A stretch of DNA of 41,317 bases from an uncultured Eubacteriales bacterium (GTDB lineage Bacteria > Bacillota > Clostridia > Christensenellales > Aristaeellaceae). Below are positions 26,453-36,001 of this stretch, piece after piece. The number at the start of each line of letters is the position of its first letter. The stretch's first letter is position 1. Position numbers and translations under genes: made by a program. The stretch covers positions 1 through 41,317 of the forward strand of contig CACWZI010000008.1 of NCBI GenBank assembly GCA_902765305.1, in the 5' to 3' direction. The notes under the pieces were generated by a model that saw only the letters and a list, made by a program, of their open reading frames with translations, had not been told where the DNA came from and did no database searches.

Positions 26453-26495
26453 AAAGGACGAACTTCGTGTCGCTGCTCCATCGGTTGATATGTGG

Positions 26496-26524
26496 ATTAT
26501 AGCACAGGAAGTCCGAGTTGTCAA
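26496..26524 (-). promoter_or_regulatory. Consensus SigA promoter of the methyltransferase gene
   Basis: TTGACA (26524-26519) and TATAAT (26501-26496) are exactly 17 bp apart on the minus strand. It lies back to back with the era promoter, 12 bp away. Confidence 0.88.
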
Positions 26525-26536
26525 ACATTTGTTCGA

Positions 26537-26565
26537 TTGTACTTTTATCGCGCATGTGCTATAAT
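26537..26565 (+). promoter_or_regulatory. SigA-type promoter of era-recO
   Basis: TTGTAC (26537-26542) and TATAAT (26560-26565) are 17 bp apart. It directs transcription into era, which starts at 26629. Confidence 0.8.
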
Positions 26566-26628
26566 GAATTCAAGAATACTGTCGCCCGAATGCTCCTGGA
26601 GTGTCCCGCGACGCATGGAGGAAGACCA

Positions 26629-27537
26629 TTGTCTGATAAGAAATTCCGTTCCGGCTTCGTGGCCATACTGGGCCGGCCCAACGTGGGCAAGTCGAGCCTG
26701 ATGAACCGCTTCGTCGGGGAGAAGGTGGCCATCATCTCCAACCATCCCCAGACCACCCGCAACAAGCTGCTGGGCGTCTCAACCGGAAGGTCCGGCCCCA
26801 CCGGAGACGACTGGCAGATCGTCTTCGTCGACACCCCCGGCCTGCACAAGCCCCGCACCAAGCTGGGCGAATACATGATGAAGTCCGCCAACGATGCCCG
26901 GGAGGGCGTGGACGCGGTGCTGTGCGTCGTGGACGGCCAGCACATCGGCGCGGGCGACATGGCCGTGATGCAGGACATCGCGAAGATGAACTGCCCCAAA
27001 TTCCTGGCGGTGAACAAGATCGACATCGTGCCCGAGGAGAAGCTGTTTCCCCAGCTGGCCCGGCTGCACGACTGCGGCTTCGACCAGATCGTGTCCACCT
27101 CCGCCCGCACCGGCGAAAACGTGGAGCTGCTGCTGAAGCTGCTGATCGAGGCCATGCCCGAGGGACCGAAGTACTTCCCCGACGACATGATCACCGACCA
27201 GCCCGAGCGGGTGATGTGCGCGGAGATCATCCGGGAAAAGGCCCTGCGCAACCTGCGGGACGAGGTGCCCCACGGGGTAGGCGTGGAGATGCTTCAGATC
27301 CAGAAGATTTCAGACACGCTGACCGAGATCCACGCCAACATTTACTGCGAGAAGGCCAGCCACAAGTCCATCATCATCGGCAAGCAGGGCTCGATGCTGC
27401 GCACCATCGGCAGCGAAGCCCGGGCCGACATCGAACGCCTGCTGGGCACGAAGGTGAACCTGAAGCTGTGGGTCAAGGTGCGCGAGGACTGGCGCAACCG
27501 CGCCGGCGACCTGCGGGCGCTGGGCTACGAGGAATAG
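26629..27537 (+). CDS. era: GTPase Era, 16S rRNA/30S assembly factor
   Basis: Era binds the 3-prime end of 16S rRNA and supports late 30S maturation. The 302-residue length is normal. The G motifs are G1 at 15-23 (GRPNVGKSS), G3 DTPGLH and G4 NKID; the KH RNA-binding domain at the C-terminus contains IIIGKQGSMLRTIG. The start is a TTG at 26629 with GGAGG 7 nt upstream. The open frame runs back to 26518, but that part covers the promoter. An insertion-like segment (STGRSGPTGDDW) lies in the switch I region. It is followed 3 nt later by recO. Confidence 0.97.
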   Translation: MSDKKFRSGFVAILGRPNVGKSSLMNRFVGEKVAIISNHPQTTRNKLLGVSTGRSGPTGDDWQIVFVDTPGLHKPRTKLGEYMMKSANDAREGVDAVLCVVDGQHIGAGDMAVMQDIAKMNCPKFLAVNKIDIVPEEKLFPQLARLHDCGFDQIVSTSARTGENVELLLKLLIEAMPEGPKYFPDDMITDQPERVMCAEIIREKALRNLRDEVPHGVGVEMLQIQKISDTLTEIHANIYCEKASHKSIIIGKQGSMLRTIGSEARADIERLLGTKVNLKLWVKVREDWRNRAGDLRALGYEE

Positions 27538-27540
27538 GGC

Positions 27541-28275
27541 ATGCCGGTCATCACCACCCCCGGACTGGTGCTGCGCCGGGCGGATTATTCCGATTACGAC
27601 CGCATGGTCACGATCTTTTCCCCGGAAATGGGCCGGCTGGACGCCATTGCCCGGGGCTGTCGCAGGCCGAAATCGCCGTTGGTCAACGCCGTAGAGCCCT
27701 TCACCAGCGGCGAATTCCAGCTTTACCAGCACAAGGAGCGCTTCTCCCTGGAGCAGTGTCAGATCTCGGACAGCTACTTTGAGCTGCGGGGCGACTACGA
27801 CCGCCTGCGCCACGGCGTGTACTGGCTGCGGCTGCTGGACACGGCGATCCTGCCCGACACCCCCGCGCCGGAGCTGTTCATCACCACGCTGCGGGCCCTG
27901 GCCCACCTGAACTACGGCGAACTGCCGCCGGAGCTGGTGACCTTCGCCTTCGAGGCCCACTTCATGCGCCTGATGGGGCTCTCGCCCCGGATGGACACCT
28001 GCATGCTCTGCGGCCGGCCCGTGGACGGAAACGCCCGCTTCGATCCCGACCTCGGCGGCGCGGTGTGCCTGTGCTGCCACTCCCCTGCCCCTGAGATGTC
28101 CAACGGCGCGCGCCGCATACTGATGAAGCTGCCCCGCACCCAATTTGACAAATTCCAGCTGCTGAACGATCGCCCGGAGTGGCCCGAAGCGGCCAGGCTG
28201 CTGCGCAGCTGCGTCAACCTGCGCATGCACATGGAGAAGTTTGCCCCACCGCTTTGGGATGGGGACAAGCCTTGA
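27541..28275 (+). CDS. recO: DNA repair protein RecO
   Basis: RecO loads RecA onto SSB-coated single-stranded DNA in gap repair. The 244-residue protein has an N-terminal OB fold (TTPGLVLRRADYSDYDRMVTIF), a helical middle part and a zinc-binding site with CMLCGR and CLCCHS. The pair era-recO is common in Firmicutes. The ATG at 27541 follows the era stop by 3 nt, so translation is probably coupled. Confidence 0.95.
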   Translation: MPVITTPGLVLRRADYSDYDRMVTIFSPEMGRLDAIARGCRRPKSPLVNAVEPFTSGEFQLYQHKERFSLEQCQISDSYFELRGDYDRLRHGVYWLRLLDTAILPDTPAPELFITTLRALAHLNYGELPPELVTFAFEAHFMRLMGLSPRMDTCMLCGRPVDGNARFDPDLGGAVCLCCHSPAPEMSNGARRILMKLPRTQFDKFQLLNDRPEWPEAARLLRSCVNLRMHMEKFAPPLWDGDKP

Positions 28276-28320
28276 ATCAGAATCGTTCCATTCAATACAA
28301 TGTTAAATTTGACGCACGGC

Positions 28321-28350
28321 TTGCAATAATCCATTATTGTATGTTACAAT
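28321..28350 (+). promoter_or_regulatory. SigA-type promoter of the first response regulator
   Basis: TTGCAA (28321-28326) and TACAAT (28345-28350) are separated by 18 bp, 69 bp before the start codon. Confidence 0.55.
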
Positions 28351-28418
28351 TTTAATACCGAACAATAACATTTCTTTTGTGGCGAAAGGAAGTGAACACT
28401 GAAGAAGGAGGGATTCCC

Positions 28419-29084
28419 ATGCCGAAGCCAACCATACTTTGCGTTGATGCCCGACAGGACATACTCGATTTGCTCTCAACAACCCTCTCATCGACAGGAT
28501 ACGCCGTACATACCACCCATGCAGGTCTCGACGCCATCAACAGCAGCGCCGACCTGATCCTTCTTGACCTCCACCTGCCTGATATCGACGGCCTTGAGCT
28601 GATCAAGACCCTTCGCTCGATCTCCACCGTGCCCATACTGGTTGAAACCGAATCCTGCACCGAAGCGGACGTTGTCCTCGCCTTTGAATACGGCGCGGAC
28701 GACTTTGTGACCCGGCCCTTTTCCGTCCGGGAGCTGATTTCCCGTGTCCGGGCGATCCTGCGCCGATCCGCCAGCGGCAACCCCGACGACAGGATCAAGG
28801 TCGGCCCGATCCTGATCGACAGTGAAAACTACGAAGCGTTCCGAAACGGGGAAAAGATGATCCTGACGCTGAAGGAATACGAGCTGCTGAAGGCACTGGC
28901 CTCGTCCCCCGGCAGGGTCCTTTCCCGGGATTACCTGCTGGACCGCATCTGGGGGCACGAATACTATGGCGAAACCCGCACTGTCGACGTGCACATCCGC
29001 CACATCCGCCAGAAGCTGGGCGACGACGCTGCCATGATCGAAACCGTCCGGGGCGTCGGCTACAAACTGACCGCCACCGCCTGA
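28419..29084 (+). CDS. OmpR/PhoB-type response regulator with atypical receiver
   Basis: The protein has an N-terminal receiver (about 1-118) and a winged-helix DNA-binding domain (about 125-221). The phosphoacceptor Asp50 (ILLDLHLPD) and Thr77 are kept. However, the acidic pair near the N-terminus is Asp10-Ala11 instead of Asp-Asp or Asp-Glu, and the invariant lysine is Arg99 (VTRPF). Such changes are known from receivers that act without normal phosphorylation. The DNA-binding part is very close to that of the regulator at 40397-41092. The start ATG follows AGGAGGGATTCCC. No histidine kinase is nearby. The receiver gene at 29134 follows and is probably co-transcribed. Confidence 0.88.
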   Translation: MPKPTILCVDARQDILDLLSTTLSSTGYAVHTTHAGLDAINSSADLILLDLHLPDIDGLELIKTLRSISTVPILVETESCTEADVVLAFEYGADDFVTRPFSVRELISRVRAILRRSASGNPDDRIKVGPILIDSENYEAFRNGEKMILTLKEYELLKALASSPGRVLSRDYLLDRIWGHEYYGETRTVDVHIRHIRQKLGDDAAMIETVRGVGYKLTATA

Positions 29085-29133
29085 ACCGCCTCCCCCACGA
29101 CCGATGCCACACAGACAAGCGGGAGGTGGTCAT

Positions 29134-29517
29134 GTGTATGCACCCATACTCTGCGTGGATGACGACGTGAACGCGCTGGACACTCTGACCGAAATGCTGG
29201 AAGACGCCGGCTTCCCCGTCATGGCGGCGCAAACCGGCTATGACGCGCTGGCGCTGGCCGTTTCACGGAAGCCTTCGCTGGTATTGCTGGACCTGGTGCT
29301 GCCCGACCTGCCCGGCGAGGAGGTGTGCCGCCGGCTGCGCGCCCACGCCCCCACCGCCGACATCCCCGTCATCATGCTGACGGTCAAGGGCAGCGAAACG
29401 GACAAGGTCATCGGCTTCGAGACCGGCGCGGACGATTATGTGACAAAGCCCTTTTCCGAACAGATCCTGCTGGCCAGGATCCGCGCCCTGCTCCGGCGAC
29501 ACGAAATGGCGCGATAG
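29134..29517 (+). CDS. Stand-alone receiver-domain protein (CheY/Spo0F-like)
   Basis: About 127 residues form one complete receiver with no output domain: acidic pair in CVDDD, phosphoacceptor Asp in VLLDLVLPD, the conserved Thr in IIMLTVKG and Lys in VTKPFSE. It would act as a phosphorelay intermediate or by protein contact. The GTG at 29134 has GGGAGGTGGTCAT upstream; an ATG ten codons earlier has no ribosome site. Its receiver is canonical, in contrast to that of the regulator just upstream, so the pair may work together. The gene ends at a strong hairpin. Confidence 0.85.
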   Translation: MYAPILCVDDDVNALDTLTEMLEDAGFPVMAAQTGYDALALAVSRKPSLVLLDLVLPDLPGEEVCRRLRAHAPTADIPVIMLTVKGSETDKVIGFETGADDYVTKPFSEQILLARIRALLRRHEMAR

Positions 29518-29529
29518 CTCACAACCCTG

Positions 29530-29575
29530 CAACGACAGGGCGACAAGTCACTTTGGGCTTGTCACCCTGTCGTTG
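29530..29575 (+). terminator. Hairpin after the receiver gene
   Basis: CAACGACAGGGCGACAAG (29530-29547) and CTTGTCACCCTGTCGTTG (29558-29575) form an 18-bp stem with one mismatch. A T-run is missing, but the stem is strong. The right arm includes the -35 box of the next promoter. Confidence 0.65.
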
Positions 29576-29588
29576 TATGATGTATAAT
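29559..29588 (+). promoter_or_regulatory. SigA-type promoter of the secreted protein gene
   Basis: TTGTCA (29559-29564) and TATAAT (29583-29588) are 18 bp apart. The -35 box lies inside the right arm of the preceding hairpin. Confidence 0.65.
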
Positions 29589-29640
29589 ACAGGTGATGAT
29601 CACAACACTTCATCCAAATCTGTTCCGGAGGCTTAACTTT

Positions 29641-30447
29641 ATGAGGAATATCCTGTGCATTCTGCTGGCGACCGCCCTGCTCATCCTATCGACAGCCTGC
29701 CTTGCCGAAGTCACCGGCCCGGCCTATCTGGGTACCTGGGTCTGCGGCCGCGCCACCATCGTCATCACCGACGAACACCCGGGTTACCGCATCGAGATCA
29801 CCTGGGGCAACAGCGCCGCCGAGGTCACCGAGTGGAACTACTACTGCCCCTACACGCTGACCGACGGGAAGCTGGTCAGCGAGCCCACCGGCGTCAAGAC
29901 CGATGTGACCTACGGCGCGGACGGCGAAGTGGCCCAATCCGTCACCGGCTACGAGGACGGCCAGGCCACCTTCTCCATCGGGGAGGACGACAGGCTGGCC
30001 TGGGCCGACGCGAAGGAGAACGCCGGGGCGGACATGGCATTCGAGCGCGCAGAGATCGTCGGCTTTGCCCCGACCGCGGAGGAATTTGCCTTCAGCTACT
30101 TCAATATGATCGGCGACGGCGAACTGTCGCTGGACAAGAAGGCCTGTGAAGCCCTGAATTTCGCCGCCGCCAGCGAGCTGTGGCACGCCGACAGGGCGGC
30201 CATGCGCGACAATATGTTCATGGCCTGGGAGGGGCTGAGCGAGACAGAGCAGTCCGCCTTCGACGACAGCTTCATGGACGTGGTCCATCTGCTGGACGCC
30301 TGCTACGCGGACTGGGCCGCCAACCGGGCGACCTTCACGGACGGCCGGGACGAGCGCATGGACGAGCTGCTGGCCGAGCCGCTGTATCAGGAGGCCTGGC
30401 AGACCCTGCTGGGCAATACGCTGACGCTGGGTAATTCGGAGGACTGA
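29641..30447 (+). CDS. Secreted protein of unknown function
   Basis: The 268-residue product begins with a signal peptide (about 20 residues, hydrophobic core LCILLATALLILSTA) that contains a Cys close to the cut site (STACLAEV). This could be a weak lipobox or a normal signal peptidase site. The first half is beta-rich, with repeated short strands and GTW- and WGN-type turns reminiscent of lipocalin-like or META-like sandwiches. The second half (from about 140) is helical and acidic, with many Trp, Glu and Asp. The ATG at 29641 follows GGAGGCTTAACTTT. No family is recognised. It has its own promoter and no obvious partner. Confidence 0.7.
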   Translation: MRNILCILLATALLILSTACLAEVTGPAYLGTWVCGRATIVITDEHPGYRIEITWGNSAAEVTEWNYYCPYTLTDGKLVSEPTGVKTDVTYGADGEVAQSVTGYEDGQATFSIGEDDRLAWADAKENAGADMAFERAEIVGFAPTAEEFAFSYFNMIGDGELSLDKKACEALNFAAASELWHADRAAMRDNMFMAWEGLSETEQSAFDDSFMDVVHLLDACYADWAANRATFTDGRDERMDELLAEPLYQEAWQTLLGNTLTLGNSED

Positions 30448-30507
30448 GCGGAAATTTGCCAAGTTGATGACATTGCCATCGGGGGAAGGTGGTACAAAAG
30501 GGGCAGG

Positions 30508-30654
30508 TCATATTACTTTTTTCTCCACTTCAAAGATATCGAGAAACCCCGTTGTTTCCAGGATTTCCCACACGGCTTCAACCACGCCTGTGAGCCGAAC
30601 CCGCGCCCCGTCTTTTTGCATGATCAGCAGCACACGCAGGCCCGCGGAGGCCAT
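30508..30654 (-). pseudogene. C-terminal half of a STAS anti-sigma antagonist gene (remnant)
   Basis: In this frame 48 codons read MASAGLRVLLIMQKDG and end in VVEAVWEILETTGFLDIFEVEKKVI. This matches the second half of the intact STAS protein encoded at 36979-37275 (SSAGLRVLLSAQK and VMEVFEVTGFTDILTIE). The first half of a STAS domain is missing; upstream the frame stops looking like STAS at once. The ATG has no convincing ribosome site. A deletion seems to have joined it to the FIST-like piece, which ends at the same point in another frame. Confidence 0.6.
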
Positions 30655-30874
30655 CCTTGATCTCCCCTGCCGATATGGCGCCTGCGATCAGGCGGGTATT
30701 GCAGCAGGCCTCCAGCTCTTTGGCGATACTGACCAGCCTTTCCTCATCGGGCACGCCGCTGAATATGTGTATCAGCAAGGTCATGTAACGCCCGGACTGC
30801 CATGCTTCAAGCACCTCAGACATCTGTTCAACCAGAGGCGCGCTCTGCTCCAGTTCAACCAGAATCTGCTTCAT
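30655..30874 (-). pseudogene. Truncated FIST-like sensory domain
   Basis: After a fair ribosome site (GGGGGAAAGGGAT), the frame MKQILVELEQSAPLVEQMSEVLEAW begins. It continues to LLIHIFSGVPDEERLVSIAKELE and RLIAGAISAGEIKDG, which resembles the N-terminal part of FIST ligand-binding domains. The frame then runs 25 codons further (stop at 30578) through the STAS remnant in the wrong frame, giving a non-homologous, Arg- and Ala-rich tail. FIST domains are normally over 300 residues, so this is a fragment. It follows the EAL gene by 147 bp. Confidence 0.5.
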
Positions 30875-31021
30875 ATCCCTTTCCCCCTGTTGAACCATCC
30901 GGGCCTGTCCACCCTCTGGTTCTATCCGCCGTGTACGATATCGTCGTCCTTGAGTCGATTGCAAGCCCGCATGAATTCCGCACAGTCCTCTGACGGCCGC
31001 GCCTTGGTATTGCGCGCCGTC

Positions 31022-32683
31022 TTACTTCAGCACTTCAGGGTGCTCACCCGCGAATGTATCGATCCAGTAATTCATATTGTCCTGTATATTCTGGACTGTC
31101 AGCATATAGGCCGGCTCAGAGAGCGTGTTGATCTGTGTAACACGGGCCGAGTACCATCCGGTTTTCTCTTTCACCAGCCGCATCCGGAAGACGCTCTGAA
31201 TAAAGCGCCTGGGGCTGCTTCCGATGCGCTCCTCCAGCGTTTCAAAATCCAAAAAACGCAGATATCTTTCCTTGTCCACAGGATCTATTTCACGCTCACA
31301 AAAACTTTGCAGGCTCTTCTGAAGTGAATCCTCCCTGTCATATTCCGGCAGATTATTCCTCGTATAGACCCTTTTTGCCTTTTTCCTGTCTGGATAAAAC
31401 ATGACGACCAGATCATAGGTGGACAAAAGCGCGCTGCTGCTGTTCAGCATTTCCCTGGCCGTTTCAACTTCCCGGTCAGCCTCAAAGGTATTCAGGCGCA
31501 TAAGGATCATTGCCCGTCCCTGTCTCCTTGCGATGAACAGTGCGCTCAGCCTGTAATACACATCCTTATAGGCGTACTCAACCGTCTGGACGGTCCCGCT
31601 TTTCAACGCATCCAGAACCACTTTCTGAAGCATCATAAACTGCCCGGTCTGCTGATTGGCCAGCGCGTTCTCCAGCCCTCCCACAGATGAAAAGCCAAGC
31701 TCCCGAAGCCGTTCCTTATAACCTTCGGTCGCGTAGATATAATTGGTGTGTTCCTTACTGCATTCCACCAATGCAACCGATCCGTCATAACTGCTGAAAC
31801 GATAATCCCGTTGGCCACCCCGTCTATCGGCATACGCCTTCAGCGGGTTTGGATTCACAAAATTCACCCGACCGATCTCGTCCCAGTACTTTTTGTCTTC
31901 ACCGGTTTCCAGCCTTTCCGGGTTTTGATCGATCAGGCCAATCAGATTCTCCTTCGGCAGGGGCCTGGCGTAATAGAAGCCCTGCTGTGCTTCGCAGCCA
32001 ATGTCTACGAGGAATTTTCTTTGTTCGATCGTTTCGACGCCTTCCGTCAGCGTATGTATACCCAGCGTCTTTGCCATGCCGACCAGCGAGGCCAGCATGT
32101 TCCTGCCCCTGATCGACAGCTTTCTTAAAAAGAGCATGTCAAACTTGATGACATTAAAGCTGTAATTCTGCAATACATTGAGGGAAGAATAACCGCTGCC
32201 AAAGTCGTCAAGCCAAACCGAAAAGCCCGCCTCCTTGAAACGCCTGAACGTCCTCTCAAATGACTCCGCGTCATCAAGCATGAGACTTTCCGTAATCTCC
32301 AGATGGATCGCTTCACGAGGTACTTTATATGCCTCCAGAACGGCGCAGATCTTTTCAAACAGGTCATCCCGAGCAAAATCCAGCCGGGAAAAGTTTACAG
32401 ACACGCATGATATCGGCGTTCCCCGGCGGCGAAGGTCATCGTATAAAACGCAGGCCTGACGCAGGATCTCCATATCCAGTTCATGTATCAGATCGTACCT
32501 TTCCAGGTCCGGTATGAATTCAGCAGGCGAGAGCATGCATCCGTCCGGTTTAAACCATCTGGCGAGCGACTCTACGCCCATAATCCTCTGTGTCAGGGAT
32601 CGGATAACAGGCTGGAAATATGCCCTGATCCGTCCGCTGTCAACCGCTTCATGAAAATGAGTGGTGAAATCGACCTTATCCAT
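31022..32683 (-). CDS. EAL-domain cyclic di-GMP phosphodiesterase with C-terminal PAS-like regions
   Basis: The enzyme would hydrolyse cyclic di-GMP. The EAL domain comes first (about residues 8-250). Its catalytic set appears complete: ESL (in place of EAL) in GVESLARW, the Asn in SVNFSRL, the Glu in ITESLML, WLDDFGSGYSSL, IKFD, EGVET and the Gln in AQQGF. About 300 further residues look like two sensory (PAS-like) units. No membrane segment is seen. The start ATG at 32683 follows AAGGATATAATC. The gene is visibly poorer in G+C than its neighbours, with many A- and T-ended codons, which suggests later acquisition. It is transcribed towards the FIST/STAS remnant. Confidence 0.88.
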   Translation of the reverse strand: MDKVDFTTHFHEAVDSGRIRAYFQPVIRSLTQRIMGVESLARWFKPDGCMLSPAEFIPDLERYDLIHELDMEILRQACVLYDDLRRRGTPISCVSVNFSRLDFARDDLFEKICAVLEAYKVPREAIHLEITESLMLDDAESFERTFRRFKEAGFSVWLDDFGSGYSSLNVLQNYSFNVIKFDMLFLRKLSIRGRNMLASLVGMAKTLGIHTLTEGVETIEQRKFLVDIGCEAQQGFYYARPLPKENLIGLIDQNPERLETGEDKKYWDEIGRVNFVNPNPLKAYADRRGGQRDYRFSSYDGSVALVECSKEHTNYIYATEGYKERLRELGFSSVGGLENALANQQTGQFMMLQKVVLDALKSGTVQTVEYAYKDVYYRLSALFIARRQGRAMILMRLNTFEADREVETAREMLNSSSALLSTYDLVVMFYPDRKKAKRVYTRNNLPEYDREDSLQKSLQSFCEREIDPVDKERYLRFLDFETLEERIGSSPRRFIQSVFRMRLVKEKTGWYSARVTQINTLSEPAYMLTVQNIQDNMNYWIDTFAGEHPEVLK

Positions 32684-32975
32684 GATTATATCCTTCTCGT
32701 ATTCTTCGCGCATGTTCGTTGAGTCAGAAAATTATCTCGGCAGAGCGGGACCCTCTCCGAAAAAACGACGTTGATCCGGCTGAAAACCAAGCTGCTTCAG
32801 GATTAATCCGGCACTCGTTCACCTCTGCCTGGATTGCGAGACTCAATCAATATGATTATAACAAATAATCTTACTTATGTATAGCCCTAATTCAATTTTA
32901 ATCATTTTTCCAATGTAACGAAACCCGATTTACTCCGTCCAACCCATGGAACAGCACAGAACGGAGGTCATCCAC
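32684..32975. other. A+T-rich divergent intergenic region
   Basis: The 292-bp gap between the EAL gene and the small UBA-like gene holds a TATAAT box on the minus strand (about 32860-32865) without a good -35 box, which would give the EAL gene a leader of about 170 nt. That leader has a local stem (CCTGAA with TTTCAG) and a TTTTTT run. No riboswitch core was recognised. Nothing else is seen. Confidence 0.4.
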
Positions 32976-33155
32976 ATGGCAAAGGAAAGAATGATAGAAT
33001 TGGTATCGGAAAGCATTTGTGTGAGCAAAGCCGCGGCAAAGGCCGCGCTGGAGGCACAGAACTGGGATGTGCTGCAGGCCGCACAGCTCCTGCAGCGGCA
33101 GGAGCGCGCGCGGAAGGTTGGGGTCATGCGCCGCCAGCACGAAAAACGGCTGTAG
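32976..33155 (+). CDS. Mini-protein with a UBA-like helical fold
   Basis: The 59-residue product starts at 32976 with GGAGGTCATCCAC before it. The segment MIELVSESICVSKAAAKAALEAQNWD with the LQAAQLLQ that follows has the pattern of a UBA-like three-helix domain (as in the N-terminus of EF-Ts and in DUF4342-type small proteins: conserved A-L-E-x-x-x-W-D). The tail is basic (RARKVGVMRRQHEKRL). It may bind a protein or nucleic acid partner. It is separated from transketolase by a promoter, so it is probably expressed on its own. Confidence 0.7.
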   Translation: MAKERMIELVSESICVSKAAAKAALEAQNWDVLQAAQLLQRQERARKVGVMRRQHEKRL

Positions 33156-33282
33156 AAAAGTATCCCCTGCTTCATGGCGGTGGATCAACCTTGCTCCAAA
33201 AAAGGATAAGGCGTTCTATAGTGTCGACGCTGAGCCGTACCCGATAATGACCAATTTCACCACATTTATTCCTGCCACGGGG

Positions 33283-33312
33283 TTGTCCGCGGCGGGGTTT
33301 ATATGTTATAAT
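33283..33312 (+). promoter_or_regulatory. SigA-type promoter of the transketolase gene
   Basis: TTGTCC (33283-33288) and TATAAT (33307-33312) are separated by 18 bp, 72 bp before the start codon. Confidence 0.65.
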
Positions 33313-33384
33313 AAGGGCGGAAGCGGTATATACCGCGCATGTCCGAGAAGAACCAATAATTTATTCAGATAGGAGTGCATACCC

Positions 33385-35424
<2,040 letters not shown>

Positions 35425-35459
35425 CAAACCGCACACATTTATCCGTGTAACAATACCTC

Positions 35460-35482
35460 AGGGGCGGCGAATCGCCGCCCCT
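35460..35482 (+). terminator. GC-rich hairpin after transketolase
   Basis: AGGGGCGGCG (35460-35469) pairs with CGCCGCCCCT (35473-35482) over a 3-nt loop, followed by GCAACGTTTT. The T-run is short. The hairpin is also typical of dispersed intergenic repeats. Confidence 0.55.
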
Positions 35483-35560
35483 GCAACGTTTTATCGCGCC
35501 TGTGCGCGTCGGCGTTCGGCCCTTCTGCGTCATTGGTATAGGCGCCTCAAGCCTGTATAG

Positions 35561-35579
35561 CGGCGGCCTCCAGGCCGCC
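35561..35579. repeat. GC-rich hairpin repeat, copy 4 (partial)
   Basis: The core GGCGGCCTCCAGGCCGCC (35562-35579) is identical to that of copy 1, with the same AGCGGC lead-in, but the second hairpin is missing. It lies upstream of the promoter of the small SH3 gene. Confidence 0.7.
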
Positions 35580-35616
35580 ATGGCACTTGCATGTGACGCT
35601 TGTGTGACGGTCTGGC

Positions 35617-35625
35617 TGGTATAAT
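35617..35625 (+). promoter_or_regulatory. Extended -10 promoter of the SH3 gene
   Basis: TGGTATAAT (35617-35625) is an extended -10 element; no good -35 box is seen at 16-18 bp. The start codon is 67 bp further on. Confidence 0.5.
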
Positions 35626-35691
35626 CGAGCCATCGAAGGGGACAGCCCCGCTGTCCGGCACACAGAGCGCCGACCCGAAGGAGGAATCATC

Positions 35692-35976
35692 ATGGCTGAA
35701 TTTGTGGAACTGAACCTGGACGAGCTTGAACAGGTAACCGGCGGCCGCACGGCGACCGTCAACACCGGTACCGCGGACAACGCGGCCATCCGCAACGCCC
35801 CCGGCGACGGCAAGATCATCGCCTCGCTGAAAAACGGCACCCTGGTGGACACCGTCGGCACCCCCGTCTATGACGTCGGCACCGACCGCAACTGGATCAA
35901 GGTCAAATTCAAGTACAAGGGCAAGCTGACCACCGGCTGGATCGCCGCGTCCATCGTCGGGTTGAAGCGGAAATAG
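35692..35976 (+). CDS. Small bacterial SH3-type protein with a double-glycine leader
   Basis: The first 18 residues read as a leader of the double-glycine type: LNLDELEQVTGG with Leu and Glu at the conserved positions and GG at 17-18, as in peptides cut and exported by ABC transporters with a C39 peptidase domain. The 76 residues that follow match a bacterial SH3 domain (AAIRNAPGDGKIIASLKNGT, then NWIKVKFKYKGKLTTGWIAASIVG). Such domains bind cell-wall peptides. The start has AAGGAGGAATCATC. The predicted product is thus a secreted, folded wall-binding domain rather than a usual bacteriocin. No transporter or immunity gene is in the window. Leader and domain assignments are both from sequence pattern. 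Confidence 0.75.
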   Translation: MAEFVELNLDELEQVTGGRTATVNTGTADNAAIRNAPGDGKIIASLKNGTLVDTVGTPVYDVGTDRNWIKVKFKYKGKLTTGWIAASIVGLKRK

Positions 35977-36001
35977 CCATGCCCGGCACACATGACGAAA
36001 T

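Noticed and set aside
32714-32866. Cyclic di-GMP riboswitch in the leader of the EAL gene
   Set aside because: The leader is long and can fold, but neither the class I nor the class II cyclic di-GMP core motifs could be found.
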